From CAWDVB01 sp963824105 (GTDB taxonomy: Bacteria; Actinomycetota; Actinomycetes; Propionibacteriales; Nocardioidaceae), in NCBI GenBank assembly GCA_963824105.1, contig CAWGNN010000009.1, positions 124,001-188,000 of the forward strand: a stretch of DNA of 64,000 bases, read 5' to 3'. The notes under the pieces are model-generated. The model did not search any database. It was not told the origin of the DNA and saw only the letters and a list, made by a program, of their open reading frames with translations. Positions 1 through 8,506 of this stretch are shown here, in pieces (the stretch's first letter is position 1; every line of letters begins with the position of its first letter). Position numbers and translations under genes: made by a program.

Positions 1-672
1 GTACACCCGAGGTGTGTCGGTGGCGGCGTTCAGCATGTCGATGATCCAGCGGGTGCAGATGCTGTCCGAGACGTCGGTGACCCACACGTCACCGACGGTC
101 TCGGACAGCTCAACGGATCTCCGACGAGCCATCGGGTGCGTTGCGGGTACGACGAGGTCCACCGGGTCGTCGGCCAGGTGGACCGCCTCCAAACTTGCTG
201 CGAACAAGGTTCGGTCGTGCACCCAGTCGTGGACGAGGGCCACGTCGGCGTAGCCGCCGGCCACGGCATCGAGCCCCTGTTCGGGGGCGAGCTCTCTGAG
301 CTGGATTCGCAGATCGGGTGCGGCTTCGGCGAGCGCTCCGAGTGCCGGCGCGGCCACACCCCGGACGGCCGAGGGAAAGCATGCGAGACGCAGCGTCCCG
401 GTGAGCCCTCCGGCCAGCTCCTCGAGCCGGCCTTGTGCAACCTCCCGCGCGGCCTCGATGGAAGCCGCGGCTTCGACCAGGACCAGGGCGGCGTCGGTGA
501 GCACGACCCCGCGTCCGGCGGGTTCCAGTAGCCTCACGCCGACTTCGCGTTCGAGCTTGCCGACTTGCTGGCTGACCGCAGAGGAGGTGTACCCAAGTTC
601 GCGCGCCGCCATACCCACCGAACCGTGGCGGTGCACCGCACTCAGGAAGACCAGGCGTGAGAGATCAAACAT
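1..672 (-). CDS. LysR family transcriptional regulator (C-terminus cut by window edge)
   Basis: Reading the minus strand from the ATG at 672-670 gives an open frame of 224 codons to the window edge. It starts MFDLSRLVFLSAVHRHGSVG and continues with a typical LysR helix-turn-helix (SSAVSQQVGKLEREVG, about residues 30-45). The effector-binding domain follows from about residue 85; the end of the protein lies outside the window. LysR proteins usually act as tetramers on the divergent promoter next to their own gene. Here the neighbour is the PLP-dependent enzyme at 746, about 70 bp away, so control of that enzyme by a metabolite is likely but inferred. The true left boundary cannot be seen. Confidence 0.88.
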   Translation of the reverse strand, partial: MFDLSRLVFLSAVHRHGSVGMAARELGYTSSAVSQQVGKLEREVGVRLLEPAGRGVVLTDAALVLVEAAASIEAAREVAQGRLEELAGGLTGTLRLACFPSAVRGVAAPALGALAEAAPDLRIQLRELAPEQGLDAVAGGYADVALVHDWVHDRTLFAASLEAVHLADDPVDLVVPATHPMARRRSVELSETVGDVWVTDVSDSICTRWIIDMLNAATDTPRVY

Positions 673-679
673 GTAGCAA

Positions 680-691
680 CACTAATCAGTG
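680..691. promoter_or_regulatory. Dyad in the LysR/aldolase divergent promoter
   Basis: The sequence CACTAATCAGTG is a 4+4 inverted repeat with an overlapping ATCAGTGAT. It lies between the divergent starts at 672 and 746, where a LysR protein would bind. It also argues against starting the right-hand gene at 689, because that start would fall inside the dyad. Assignment as an operator is inference. Confidence 0.3.
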
Positions 692-745
692 ATGCGCACG
701 AACAGTCGCTTGTCCTTACCAGAAGTAGGCGCAGATCATGGACAC

Positions 746-2068
746 ATGACGGCACTCGCACCGCGGCCCTGGCTTCCCGACCACAGCGGGACATACGTCC
801 AGTCCATCGCGTCGGCGGCCGCAGCCGCCTCGGGCTCGGACGTGCTGGCCGAGCTGGACCGCCTAGTCGAGCAGAACAGGCAGATCCACGATCGAGACTG
901 CGTGAACCTCAACCCCGCGACGAACATCATGAACCCCCGCGCCGAGGCGATGCTGTCGGCCGGGCTTGGATCGAGGCCTTCGCTGGGTTACCCCGGGGAC
1001 AAGTACGAGATGGGCCTGGAAGCCATCGAGCAGATCGAGGTCCTGGCTGCTGAGCTCGCAGCCGAGGTGTTCGACGCCCGGTACGCCGAGATCCGCGTGC
1101 CCTCGGGAGCCATCGCCAACCTGTACTCCTTCATGGCGACCTGTGAGCCTGGGGACACGATCATCGCGCCGCCGCCGAGCATCGGCGGCCACGTCACACA
1201 CCATGCCGGCGGCTCCGCCGGGATGTACCGGCTGAACACGATCCCCTCACCGGTGGATGCCGACCGGTTCACCGTGGACGTGGACGCCCTCCGCGCGCTG
1301 GCACACGAGCATCGTCCGAAGATGATCACCATCGGCGCCAGCATCAACCTCTACCCGCACCCGGTCGCCACGCTTCGCGAGATCGCCGACGAGGTCGGAG
1401 CGGTCCTGCTCTTCGACGCCGCCCACCTGTGCGGCCTGATCGCCGGAGGTGCCTGGCCGAACCCGCTCGAGCAGGGCGCGCACCTGATGACCATGAGCAC
1501 CTACAAGAGCCTGGGCGGTCCACCCAGCGGTCTGATCGTCACCAACGAGCCGGAGATCGCCCAACGTCTCGACGCCATCGCCTACCCCGGGTTGACCGCG
1601 AACTTCGACGCCGGCAAAGCCGCCGCCCTAGCCGTGACCATGCTCGACTGGAAGGCAGTCGGGAAGGAGTACGCCGCGACCATGGTCGAGACAGCCGCCG
1701 AGCTCGCAAGAGGCCTGATGCAGCGAGGGTTACCCGTGTTCCAAGGCCGAGAAGGCGCGACTCGCTCCCACCAGTTCGCGCTCCAGGCACATCCCTGGGG
1801 TGGCGGCCAGGGCGCCGCGAAACAGCTGCGTCAGGCCAACCTGCTGGCCTCCGGCATCGGGCTCCCGATGGAGGCCGTGGACCGTGACGTCAACGGACTC
1901 CGCATCGGCACCCCCGAACTGGTTCGACTCGGGATGAAGCACGGTGACATGGACGAACTCGCGTCCATGATCGCCGACGGTCTGGCCCCCGACGCCGACC
2001 CCTCGGGTGTCGCTATCCGCGTCGCGCAGTGGCGATCCCACTTCTCCGGCGTCCACTTCACCGCCTGA
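746..2068 (+). CDS. Serine hydroxymethyltransferase-like PLP-dependent aldolase
   Basis: A 440-residue fold-type I PLP enzyme related to SHMT. The PLP aspartate lies in LLFDAAHLCGLIAGG and the Schiff-base lysine in MSTYKSLGGPPSG, aligning with the SHMT pattern of Asp-x-Ala-His and Thr-x-Lys. The usual SHMT loop (THKTLRGPRGG) is altered to YKSLGGPPSG, so a housekeeping glyA role is not assured. An aldolase or hydroxymethyltransferase acting on another beta-hydroxy or alpha-methyl amino acid is equally possible. The start at 746 is preferred: 689 leaves only 16 bp to the divergent LysR gene and lies in a dyad. Regulation by the adjacent LysR protein is likely. Confidence 0.82.
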   Translation: MTALAPRPWLPDHSGTYVQSIASAAAAASGSDVLAELDRLVEQNRQIHDRDCVNLNPATNIMNPRAEAMLSAGLGSRPSLGYPGDKYEMGLEAIEQIEVLAAELAAEVFDARYAEIRVPSGAIANLYSFMATCEPGDTIIAPPPSIGGHVTHHAGGSAGMYRLNTIPSPVDADRFTVDVDALRALAHEHRPKMITIGASINLYPHPVATLREIADEVGAVLLFDAAHLCGLIAGGAWPNPLEQGAHLMTMSTYKSLGGPPSGLIVTNEPEIAQRLDAIAYPGLTANFDAGKAAALAVTMLDWKAVGKEYAATMVETAAELARGLMQRGLPVFQGREGATRSHQFALQAHPWGGGQGAAKQLRQANLLASGIGLPMEAVDRDVNGLRIGTPELVRLGMKHGDMDELASMIADGLAPDADPSGVAIRVAQWRSHFSGVHFTA

Positions 2069-2137
2069 CTGTCGGGCGCCAAGGCCCTGCAACGCCATAC
2101 GCCCATGAGCAGAGCTTCCCTAGCGGGGCCGACAGAA

Positions 2138-2165
2138 GTCCTGTCATGTCAGCCGCTGTCAGGAC
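2138..2165 (+). terminator. Weak hairpin downstream of the aldolase gene
   Basis: GTCCTGTCA at 2138-2146 faces TGTCAGGAC at 2157-2165, with one mismatch and a 10-nt loop. It lies about 70 bp after the aldolase stop codon and before the convergent membrane-protein gene. There is no T-tract. A terminator role is only a suggestion. Confidence 0.25.
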
Positions 2166-2289
2166 GGCATACCGTGTCTGGTCATACCGCTGAGCATGCA
2201 CATCGGAGCTGAGCTGGTCCCGCCCTCCGCCACATCTGTTGCCGTACTGGAGCGGGGGTGAGAGATCGCGTCGTGGCGGCTTCGCCTGC

Positions 2290-2703
2290 TCAGCTCTCCG
2301 TCCTGACCGGCTCGATCTTGCGGACCGCCAGCCCGAGCAGGAAGAGCACCACGCCCATGGCCATGGCGAAGGCCGCGACTCCGAAGGCGACGACCGAGGT
2401 GAACAGCGAGCCCCTCAGGAAGGACGCCGTCATCGCGGTCTGGCGGAGCGGGTCCTCAGGGTCCAGCTGCGCGTAGGTCTTGCCACCGGTCGCGTCGAGA
2501 GCGTGGTGCTGAATGACCTGGGCCTCGGCGTAGGCCGAGAACGGTCCGTTGACGGCGTTCCCGGCAAGCCAGGACGCGTCTGAAGCGACCGTGATGTGTT
2601 CGGCAGCGAGCTGGTCCTGCACGATCAACCAGGTCGAGGCTCCGGCAGCGACGAACAGCACTCCGACGACTGTGACGATGGCCCCCACCAGTTTGGCCGA
2701 CAT
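2290..2703 (-). CDS. Small two-helix membrane protein (paralogue of 43965-44552)
   Basis: A 137-residue protein with a hydrophobic segment near the N-terminus (about residues 5-25), an outer loop of roughly 65 residues and a second hydrophobic segment (about 97-125), ending in a charged tail. The start is ATG at 2703, preceded by AAGGGAG; the GTG just before it fits less well. No catalytic motif is visible and I do not recognise a function. The pattern of a DQL..xxIT motif after the first helix, a GPxxAYA stretch and an LRG motif before the last helix is shared with the protein at 43965-44552, so the two look like one family. Actinobacteria often carry several such genes. Confidence 0.72.
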   Translation of the reverse strand: MSAKLVGAIVTVVGVLFVAAGASTWLIVQDQLAAEHITVASDASWLAGNAVNGPFSAYAEAQVIQHHALDATGGKTYAQLDPEDPLRQTAMTASFLRGSLFTSVVAFGVAAFAMAMGVVLFLLGLAVRKIEPVRTES

Positions 2704-2851
2704 CACATCTCCCTTTCCTCGCGACCTCGGCCTCCGTGTGAGACCAGCATTGATCGCTTCCGAAAGAACCTATGCCGAGAGCCGGGACCGCGCCTAGGAC
2801 CAACGCTCGGACTTGCGGTGCCCAACTGCCGCCTCGTGCGGGGACCCTGGA

Positions 2852-4330
2852 TCAGGACCAATCGACGGAGAAGTACTGGGTCTCCTGGAACTCCCGCACG
2901 CCCTCGCGAGCCCCCTCTCGCCCGATGCCGCTCTGCTTCATCCCACCGAACGGCGCGGCGGGGTCGGACACCAGACCGCGGTTGATCCCGACCATGCCGG
3001 CCTCGATCCGCTCGGCGAACTTGATGGCTCGCTTGAGATCGCGGGAGTAGAGGTACGACGAGAGGCCGTACTCGGTGTCGTTGACCATGCCGAGCAGCTG
3101 CTCCTCGTCGTTCCAGACCACGATCGGCGCGATCGGGCCGAAGATCTCCTCCTGGACGATCTCGTCGCTCGGTGAGACACCGGTCAGCACCGTGGGAGGG
3201 AAGAAGTAGCCGGCTGTCCCCTGGGGGGCCTTGGCCTGGTAGGCGACCTGCGCTCCACCGGAGACGGCCCGCTCGACCAGCGAGCTGATCTCGTCGAGTG
3301 CCTTCTTGCTCACGACCGGACCGATCTGGACTCCCTCGTCGAAGGGCGACCCGACCGTCAGCGCGGCCACTCGCTCTCCGAGCTTGCGGGTGAACTCCTC
3401 GGCCACGTCGGCGTGCACGTAGAGACGGTTGGCTGCTGTGCAGGCCTGGCCCCCGTTGCGCAGCTTGGCGACCATCGCCCCGTCAACGGCGGCGTCGACG
3501 TCGGCGTCGTCCATCACGATGAACGGCGCGTTGCCCCCTAGTTCCATCGAGCTGTTCACCACTCGTTCGGCCGCCTGGCGGAGCAGGAGTCGGCCGACCT
3601 GGGTGGATCCGGTGAACGAGATCATCCGGACCCGCTCGTCCTCCAGCCATGCCGAGACGACGCTCGAGGAGTCGCTGGTCGGGACCAGGTTGACCACACC
3701 GTCAGGCACCCCTGCCTCGCGCATCAGGTGCATGAGGTAGATCGCGGTGATCGGAGTCTCGTGTGCCGGCTTGAGCACGACCGTGCAGCCGGCGGCGAGG
3801 GCCGGTGCGATCTTGCGGGTAGCCATCGCTGCCGGGAAGTTCCACGGTGTGACCAGGGCGGCCACGCCGATCGGACGGTGCGTGACGATCGTGCGGGTGC
3901 CGCCGGCGGGCGACGAGGTGAAGTCGCCCTCACTGCGCACCGCCTCCTCGGAGAACCACCGGAAGAACTCCGCCGCGTAGGCGACCTCGGCGCGCGCATC
4001 GCTGAGGGACTTGCCGTTCTCCCACGACATGATCGCCGCCATGCGCTCGGCGTTGGCGATCATCAGCTCGAAGGTCCGGCGGAGGATCTCTGCACGGGCT
4101 CGGGGGGCGGTGGCCGCCCAGTCGGCGAAGGCCGCTTCGGCCGAGTCAACGGCTGCGCGCGCGTCGACGGCCGAGCCGTTGGCAACCTGGGCGATCGGCT
4201 CGCCGGTCGACGGGTCCACGACGTCGAAGGGGCTGTTGCTTCCCTGAGTCGGCTTGCCGTCGATCCAGAGGGCCTGGCCGAGCTCCAGCCCGTCCAGAGT
4301 GCTGGGCAGGGTGTCCTTGGTGTAGCTCAT
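2852..4330 (-). CDS. gabD: Succinate-semialdehyde dehydrogenase (NAD(P)+)
   Basis: A 492-residue aldehyde dehydrogenase of full family length. Visible motifs are the Rossmann loop FTGSTQVGRLLL, the glutamate in MELGGNAPFIV and the catalytic cysteine in GGQACTAANRLYVH. The C-terminal KQSGIGREGAREGVREF is typical of GabD-type enzymes. It oxidises succinic semialdehyde to succinate, the second step of GABA catabolism, in the cytoplasm. Its start overlaps the gabT stop codon by four bases (ATGA), so the two are translationally coupled with gabT first. The pairing with a GABA transaminase and a PucR regulator makes the substrate assignment strong compared with an isolated aldehyde dehydrogenase. 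Confidence 0.94.
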   Translation of the reverse strand: MSYTKDTLPSTLDGLELGQALWIDGKPTQGSNSPFDVVDPSTGEPIAQVANGSAVDARAAVDSAEAAFADWAATAPRARAEILRRTFELMIANAERMAAIMSWENGKSLSDARAEVAYAAEFFRWFSEEAVRSEGDFTSSPAGGTRTIVTHRPIGVAALVTPWNFPAAMATRKIAPALAAGCTVVLKPAHETPITAIYLMHLMREAGVPDGVVNLVPTSDSSSVVSAWLEDERVRMISFTGSTQVGRLLLRQAAERVVNSSMELGGNAPFIVMDDADVDAAVDGAMVAKLRNGGQACTAANRLYVHADVAEEFTRKLGERVAALTVGSPFDEGVQIGPVVSKKALDEISSLVERAVSGGAQVAYQAKAPQGTAGYFFPPTVLTGVSPSDEIVQEEIFGPIAPIVVWNDEEQLLGMVNDTEYGLSSYLYSRDLKRAIKFAERIEAGMVGINRGLVSDPAAPFGGMKQSGIGREGAREGVREFQETQYFSVDWS

Positions 4331-5673
4331 CGGGTCTCCTCGAAGATTCGCTCGAGGACGTCGAAGGCCTCGTGCAGCAGGTGGTCGGGCATGGACAAGG
4401 GCGGAAGGAAGCGCAACACGTTCCCGTAGGTGCCGCAGGTGAGGACCAGCACGCCCTCGCTGTGCGCGGCGGCGGCCACCCGCTTGGTGATGGCAGCGTC
4501 GGGGGTGATCCCGTCCGCGTCGACGAGCTCGATCGCCATCATCGCGCCACGCCCCCGGACGTCACCGATGCGCGGGTCGGCCGACTGCATCTTGGTGAGC
4601 CGCTCGCGCATCGTCTGGCCGATGGTGCGCGCCCGTTCGATGAGGTTCTCCTCCTCGATCGTCTCGATCACAGCGAGCGAAGCAGCGCAGGCGATCGGGT
4701 TGCCGCCGTAGGTGCCGCCGAGGCCGCTGGCGTGCACGGAGTTCATGATCTCCGCTCGGCCGGTGACCGCCGACAGGGGCAGGCCGCCACCGAGGCCCTT
4801 GGCCGAGCAGATCAGGTCGGGAACGACGCCCTCGTGCTCACTGGCGAACCACGCTCCGGTTCGGGCGATCCCGGCCTGAACCTCGTCGGCGATGTAGACG
4901 ACGTCGTTGGCTCGGCACCACTCGGCGAGCGTGGGGAGGAAGCCGTCCGCCGGGACGATGAATCCTCCTTCGCCGAGCACCGGCTCGATCAGGACGGCGG
5001 CTAGGTTCGCGGCTCCCACCTGCGACTCGATCATGCTGATGGTCTTGCGGGCGGCGGTGACTCCGTCGAGCCCTCCGTCCCGGAACGGGTAGGAGATCGG
5101 GGCGCGGTAGACCTCTCCCGCGAACGGCCCGAATCCGCTCTTGTACGGCATGCTCTTCGCGGTCAGCGCCATGGTGAGGCTGGTGCGTCCGTGGTAGGCG
5201 TGGTCGAAGGCGACGATCGCCTGCTTCTTGGTGTGCATCCGGGCGATCTTGACGGCGTTCTCCACCGCCTCGGCCCCGGAGTTGAAGAGCGCCGTGCGCT
5301 TCTCGTGGTCGCCGGGGGTGATCCGGTTGAGCGTCTCTGCCACGCGGATGTAGCTCTCGTACGGCGTGACCATGAAGCAGGTGTGAGTGAACGCCGCAGC
5401 CTGCTCGGCCACGGCCTTCGCGACCCGGGGGGCGCTGTTGCCGACCGTGGTGACGGCGATGCCCGACCCCAGGTCGATCAGCGAGTTCCCGTCGGCGTCG
5501 ACGAGCACTCCTCCCCCGGCTGCGACCGTCGCCACGGGCAGGGTGACTCCGACGCCGTCGGAGACTGAGGCCGCCTTGCGGGCGGCGAGCTCGCGTGAGC
5601 GGGGTCCGGGGATCTCGGTGACGAGGCGCCGCTCCTGGGGCAGCTCGGGGCCTCCGTGGACGTGATCGGGCAT
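4327..5673 (-). CDS. gabT: 4-aminobutyrate--2-oxoglutarate transaminase
   Basis: A 448-residue class III aminotransferase. It shows the substrate/PLP region NSGAEAVENAVKIAR, the AYHGRT motif, the PLP aspartate in YIADEVQAG and the Schiff-base lysine in ICSAKGLGGGLPLSA. It transfers the amino group of GABA to 2-oxoglutarate, giving succinic semialdehyde for the next gene, gabD. The ATG at 5673 follows AGGAG at good spacing. It is the promoter-proximal gene of the gabTD operon, and its promoter region is shared with the divergent PucR regulator. An inverted repeat at 5739-5772 lies in that region and is the probable control site. Confidence 0.95.
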   Translation of the reverse strand: MPDHVHGGPELPQERRLVTEIPGPRSRELAARKAASVSDGVGVTLPVATVAAGGGVLVDADGNSLIDLGSGIAVTTVGNSAPRVAKAVAEQAAAFTHTCFMVTPYESYIRVAETLNRITPGDHEKRTALFNSGAEAVENAVKIARMHTKKQAIVAFDHAYHGRTSLTMALTAKSMPYKSGFGPFAGEVYRAPISYPFRDGGLDGVTAARKTISMIESQVGAANLAAVLIEPVLGEGGFIVPADGFLPTLAEWCRANDVVYIADEVQAGIARTGAWFASEHEGVVPDLICSAKGLGGGLPLSAVTGRAEIMNSVHASGLGGTYGGNPIACAASLAVIETIEEENLIERARTIGQTMRERLTKMQSADPRIGDVRGRGAMMAIELVDADGITPDAAITKRVAAAAHSEGVLVLTCGTYGNVLRFLPPLSMPDHLLHEAFDVLERIFEETR

Positions 5674-5738
5674 GGCTTCTCCTGGTCTGGGCGGGACCTC
5701 TCCACGCTAGAGCCAGGGGTGACGTGCGGGTATGGCAA

Positions 5739-5772
5739 CTATGCACAAGGAGAGAGTCAAGATTGTGCAAAG
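5739..5772. promoter_or_regulatory. Inverted repeat, candidate operator for the GABA regulator
   Basis: CTATGCACAA at 5739-5748 and TTGTGCAAAG at 5763-5772 form an inverted repeat matching at 9 of 10 positions with a 14-bp spacer. It lies between gabT and the PucR gene. If the regulator starts at the ATG at 5780, the repeat lies directly upstream of it; an earlier start at 5732 would place it within the coding region, which is less likely. Binding by the PucR protein is inferred. Confidence 0.5.
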
Positions 5773-5779
5773 ATGGCTT

Positions 5780-7267
5780 ATGGTCCCGCTCTCGTCGCTG
5801 CTCGCGATCGACGCGCTGAACCTCCGGCTCGTGGTGCCGGGAGAGGGAGAGGTGCGCTGGGTGGCCACCAGCGAGCTCGCCGACCCCACGCCCTTCCTCG
5901 AGGGAGGCGAGGTCCTGCTGACGACCGGCCTGAACGCGCAGGGGTGGCGCGCAGAGTGGCGCCGGTACGTCGAGCGGCTCCGCCGGACCGGTGTGACGGC
6001 GATCGGCATCGGGACGGGGCTCACCCACCGTCACCCCCCAGCGGGCCTGGTGAAGGCCTGTCGTGCCGAAGGGATGCCTCTGTTCGAGGTGCCCACGCAG
6101 ACGAGCTTTGTCAGCATCAGCCGCGCCGCGGTCGAGCTCCTCGAGGGCGCCGAGCAGGCGCTGGCCCGCCGTGTCGTCGTCGCTCAGCACGACCTGACCG
6201 CCGCTGCACTGGGCGCGGCTCCTGAGCGCGACGTGATCCGCGTGCTGAGCCGGCTCACCGGAGGCACGGCCGCGGTGCTCGATGTGGACGGCGCTATCCG
6301 AACCGGCCCGTTCGGGCCGCGCGGGGATGAGAGCTCGGTAGATCTCGACGAGCCAAGGGTCCGAGAGGAGGTGGATCGGATCCGTCCCCTCGGAGCTCGA
6401 GGCGCGAGCGGCTTCAGCGACCCGCTGACCAGCACCACGGTGCAGCCCATCGGGGTGGGTGGCACGCCCCAGGGCTACCTCGTCGTGGCGTTTCCGGGCC
6501 GGCCCGACGAGCCAGGCCGGGTGGCGTCGACCACCGCGGTGAGCCTGCTGTCCTTGATCTCGGAGCGCCTCCGCGAGCAGCGGCTGCAGGACCGTGACTT
6601 CCGCAGCAGGGCATGGACCCTCGCCGAGGCGGGGAATCTGGAGGCGGCGACCGCCGTCCTCGTGGCCGCGGGTCTCACCGTCCCGGAGTCGGTGCAGGTC
6701 CTCGCGGTGGCCGGGGATCCGTCCGACGTGCTGGACCGGGCCGAGCCTCGACGTGGGTTCGCGCTCGCTGTCGAACGCGAGGGACTGGTCGCTCTTGCCT
6801 TCACGGCCCCAGTGCCCGCCAACCTCGTGGCAGCGCTGGAGGGGCTCGGCGCACGCGTCGGGATCGGGCCACCGGGCGTCGGCCTAGCCGATCTGGCCGG
6901 CGGCTGGGCCCGGGCCCGGAGCGCCCTCGAGGCAACGTCGGCCGCCCGCACCGCCGTCGCCTGGGAGGAGCTGTCCGACCGGGGGATTCTGGGGCTGGTC
7001 GATACCGATGCCGCAGCGGCCTTCGCCGAGCAGTTGGTCGGCGATCTCGATGATGTGCTCCGGATGACCTTGCGGTCGTTCCTGGACCACCACGGGTCGA
7101 GGGTCGCCACCGCACAGGCGCTCGGAGTGCACCGGAACACCGTCCGGAACCGGATAGAGGACATCGAGGCCAGATGGGGCCGGTCCCTGGAGGAGCCCGC
7201 CACGCGAATGGACGCCTGGGCCGCCATGGAGATCCTGGTGAGACAGGGGAGCCCAGGGGCTCGGTGA
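5780..7267 (+). CDS. PucR family regulator of GABA catabolism
   Basis: About 495 residues. The N-terminal part (VPLSSLLAIDALNLRLV onward) is the PucR domain. The C-terminal helix-turn-helix is HGSRVATAQALGVHRNTVRN, the HTH_30 type of PucR/CdaR regulators. The middle part is the usual GGDEF-like, weakly conserved domain. PucR-type proteins sense small catabolic ligands and often activate the neighbouring degradation genes. Lying divergent to gabTD, this one most likely responds to GABA or succinic semialdehyde; that is inference from context. An in-frame ATG at 5732 would add 16 residues but would overlap the inverted repeat, so 5780 is chosen. Confidence 0.87.
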   Translation: MVPLSSLLAIDALNLRLVVPGEGEVRWVATSELADPTPFLEGGEVLLTTGLNAQGWRAEWRRYVERLRRTGVTAIGIGTGLTHRHPPAGLVKACRAEGMPLFEVPTQTSFVSISRAAVELLEGAEQALARRVVVAQHDLTAAALGAAPERDVIRVLSRLTGGTAAVLDVDGAIRTGPFGPRGDESSVDLDEPRVREEVDRIRPLGARGASGFSDPLTSTTVQPIGVGGTPQGYLVVAFPGRPDEPGRVASTTAVSLLSLISERLREQRLQDRDFRSRAWTLAEAGNLEAATAVLVAAGLTVPESVQVLAVAGDPSDVLDRAEPRRGFALAVEREGLVALAFTAPVPANLVAALEGLGARVGIGPPGVGLADLAGGWARARSALEATSAARTAVAWEELSDRGILGLVDTDAAAAFAEQLVGDLDDVLRMTLRSFLDHHGSRVATAQALGVHRNTVRNRIEDIEARWGRSLEEPATRMDAWAAMEILVRQGSPGAR

Positions 7268-7373
7268 GCGCCCCCTGGGGGTCAAGACACCACGGCGACC
7301 GGGCAGGCGGCCCGTGCAGGAGCAGGAGTCGATGGGTGTGACCGGGCCGGACCTGAGGGCCGATGCCGTACCT

Positions 7374-7387
7374 GGGACCAATGACCC
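7374..7387. promoter_or_regulatory. DosR/DevR-box-like dyad upstream of the nitroreductase
   Basis: GGGACCAATGACCC is a 14-bp dyad (GGG.C....G.CCC) ending 51 bp before the start of the Acg-like gene at 7439. The spacing and outer bases resemble the mycobacterial DosR consensus (GGGACT..AGTCCC), which controls acg in Mycobacterium. The match is partial and no DosR gene is in this window, so this is a suggestion. Confidence 0.3.
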
Positions 7388-7438
7388 GGTTTCTGACGCT
7401 TTCAGGCCCTATGTGTCGTGCCCGTGGGGCGGAGATAG

Positions 7439-8470
7439 TTGACGATCAAACCGACCGAGGAGGGCGGACCCATCGACACGCCGATTCCGTCGTACGACGC
7501 CGTGCGCGAACTCGTGGAGTTGGCCTCACGGGCTCCCTCGGTGCACAACACCCAGCCGTGGCGTTGGTGCTGGGACGTCAATCGTCTGAACCTGTATGCC
7601 GACCGGAGTCGACACCTGTCGGCAGCGGACCCCGACGCACGCGACCTCCTGCTGAGCTGTGGGGCGGCCCTGCATCACCTCACCGTCGCCGCGGCGGCCC
7701 ATGGCTGGAAGAGCCGGATCCGACGCATGCCGACGGTGCTCGAGGAGGACCATCTCGCCACGGTGACCTTCGAGCAGTATGACGCGACCGACGACGACCG
7801 AACGGTGCTCGACGTGCTGAGGGCCCGTCGCACCGACCGACGACGCCCGAGCAGCTGGCCGGTGCCGCTCGAGCGGCTGGAGCCGATGGTCGACCTGGCC
7901 GCACGTGCAGGGGCGCTGGCACTTCCGGTGACCACCGAGCGTGGTCGGGCGAGGCTCTTGGAACTCACCCTCGAGGCGACCGAGATCCAGAGGAACGACC
8001 CCGCCTACCAGGCCGAGCTGGGCGAGTGGGTCGGACACTCGACCGAGGACGGCGTTCCCTGGACGAGTCTTCCGGTCCACTCCTCCTCCCCGGACACCGA
8101 GCACGTTGACCGCCGGCCCCTGGTGAAGTTCCCTCCGGGGAGCATGCTGGAGTCCGAGGAGGAGGAAGCCGAGTCCGGAGCGGCCTTCATCGTGCTCGCG
8201 ACGTCGTCGGACGACCGCACCTCCCAGCTCCGTGTCGGCGAGGCGCTCAGCGCCATCTTGCTCCGCGGCGCCGAGGCTGGGGTCAGTATGGTGCCGCTCA
8301 GCGCGGCGCTCGAGGTGGCAGAGATCCGCAAGATCCTGCAGGACGAGCTCCTCGACGACGTTGCCTTCCCCCAGGCGGTCATCCAGATCGGCTGGCAGCC
8401 GATCGCGAACCCGGACATCCCGCCGACGCCTCGGCGACCGGTGGACGAGGTGCTCAGCCCGAGTTGTTGA
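7439..8470 (+). CDS. Acg-like nitroreductase family protein
   Basis: A 343-residue protein with the duplicated nitroreductase-like fold seen in Acg proteins of dormancy regulons. The N-terminal hallmark ASRAPSVHNTQPWRW is clear, and a second half begins near residue 130. In mycobacterial Acg the FMN is held in a closed site and the enzyme does not behave as a normal nitroreductase; flavin storage or sequestration has been proposed. The start is TTG at 7439 behind GGGCGGAG; no ATG fits. A DosR-box-like dyad upstream would match control by hypoxia or nitric oxide. The convergent neighbour is an acyl-CoA synthetase/GNAT fusion. Confidence 0.8.
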   Translation: MTIKPTEEGGPIDTPIPSYDAVRELVELASRAPSVHNTQPWRWCWDVNRLNLYADRSRHLSAADPDARDLLLSCGAALHHLTVAAAAHGWKSRIRRMPTVLEEDHLATVTFEQYDATDDDRTVLDVLRARRTDRRRPSSWPVPLERLEPMVDLAARAGALALPVTTERGRARLLELTLEATEIQRNDPAYQAELGEWVGHSTEDGVPWTSLPVHSSSPDTEHVDRRPLVKFPPGSMLESEEEEAESGAAFIVLATSSDDRTSQLRVGEALSAILLRGAEAGVSMVPLSAALEVAEIRKILQDELLDDVAFPQAVIQIGWQPIANPDIPPTPRRPVDEVLSPSC

Positions 8471-8506
8471 GTCCTGGGGTAAAGGCCCCGAACACGAGCC
8501 CGCCGG

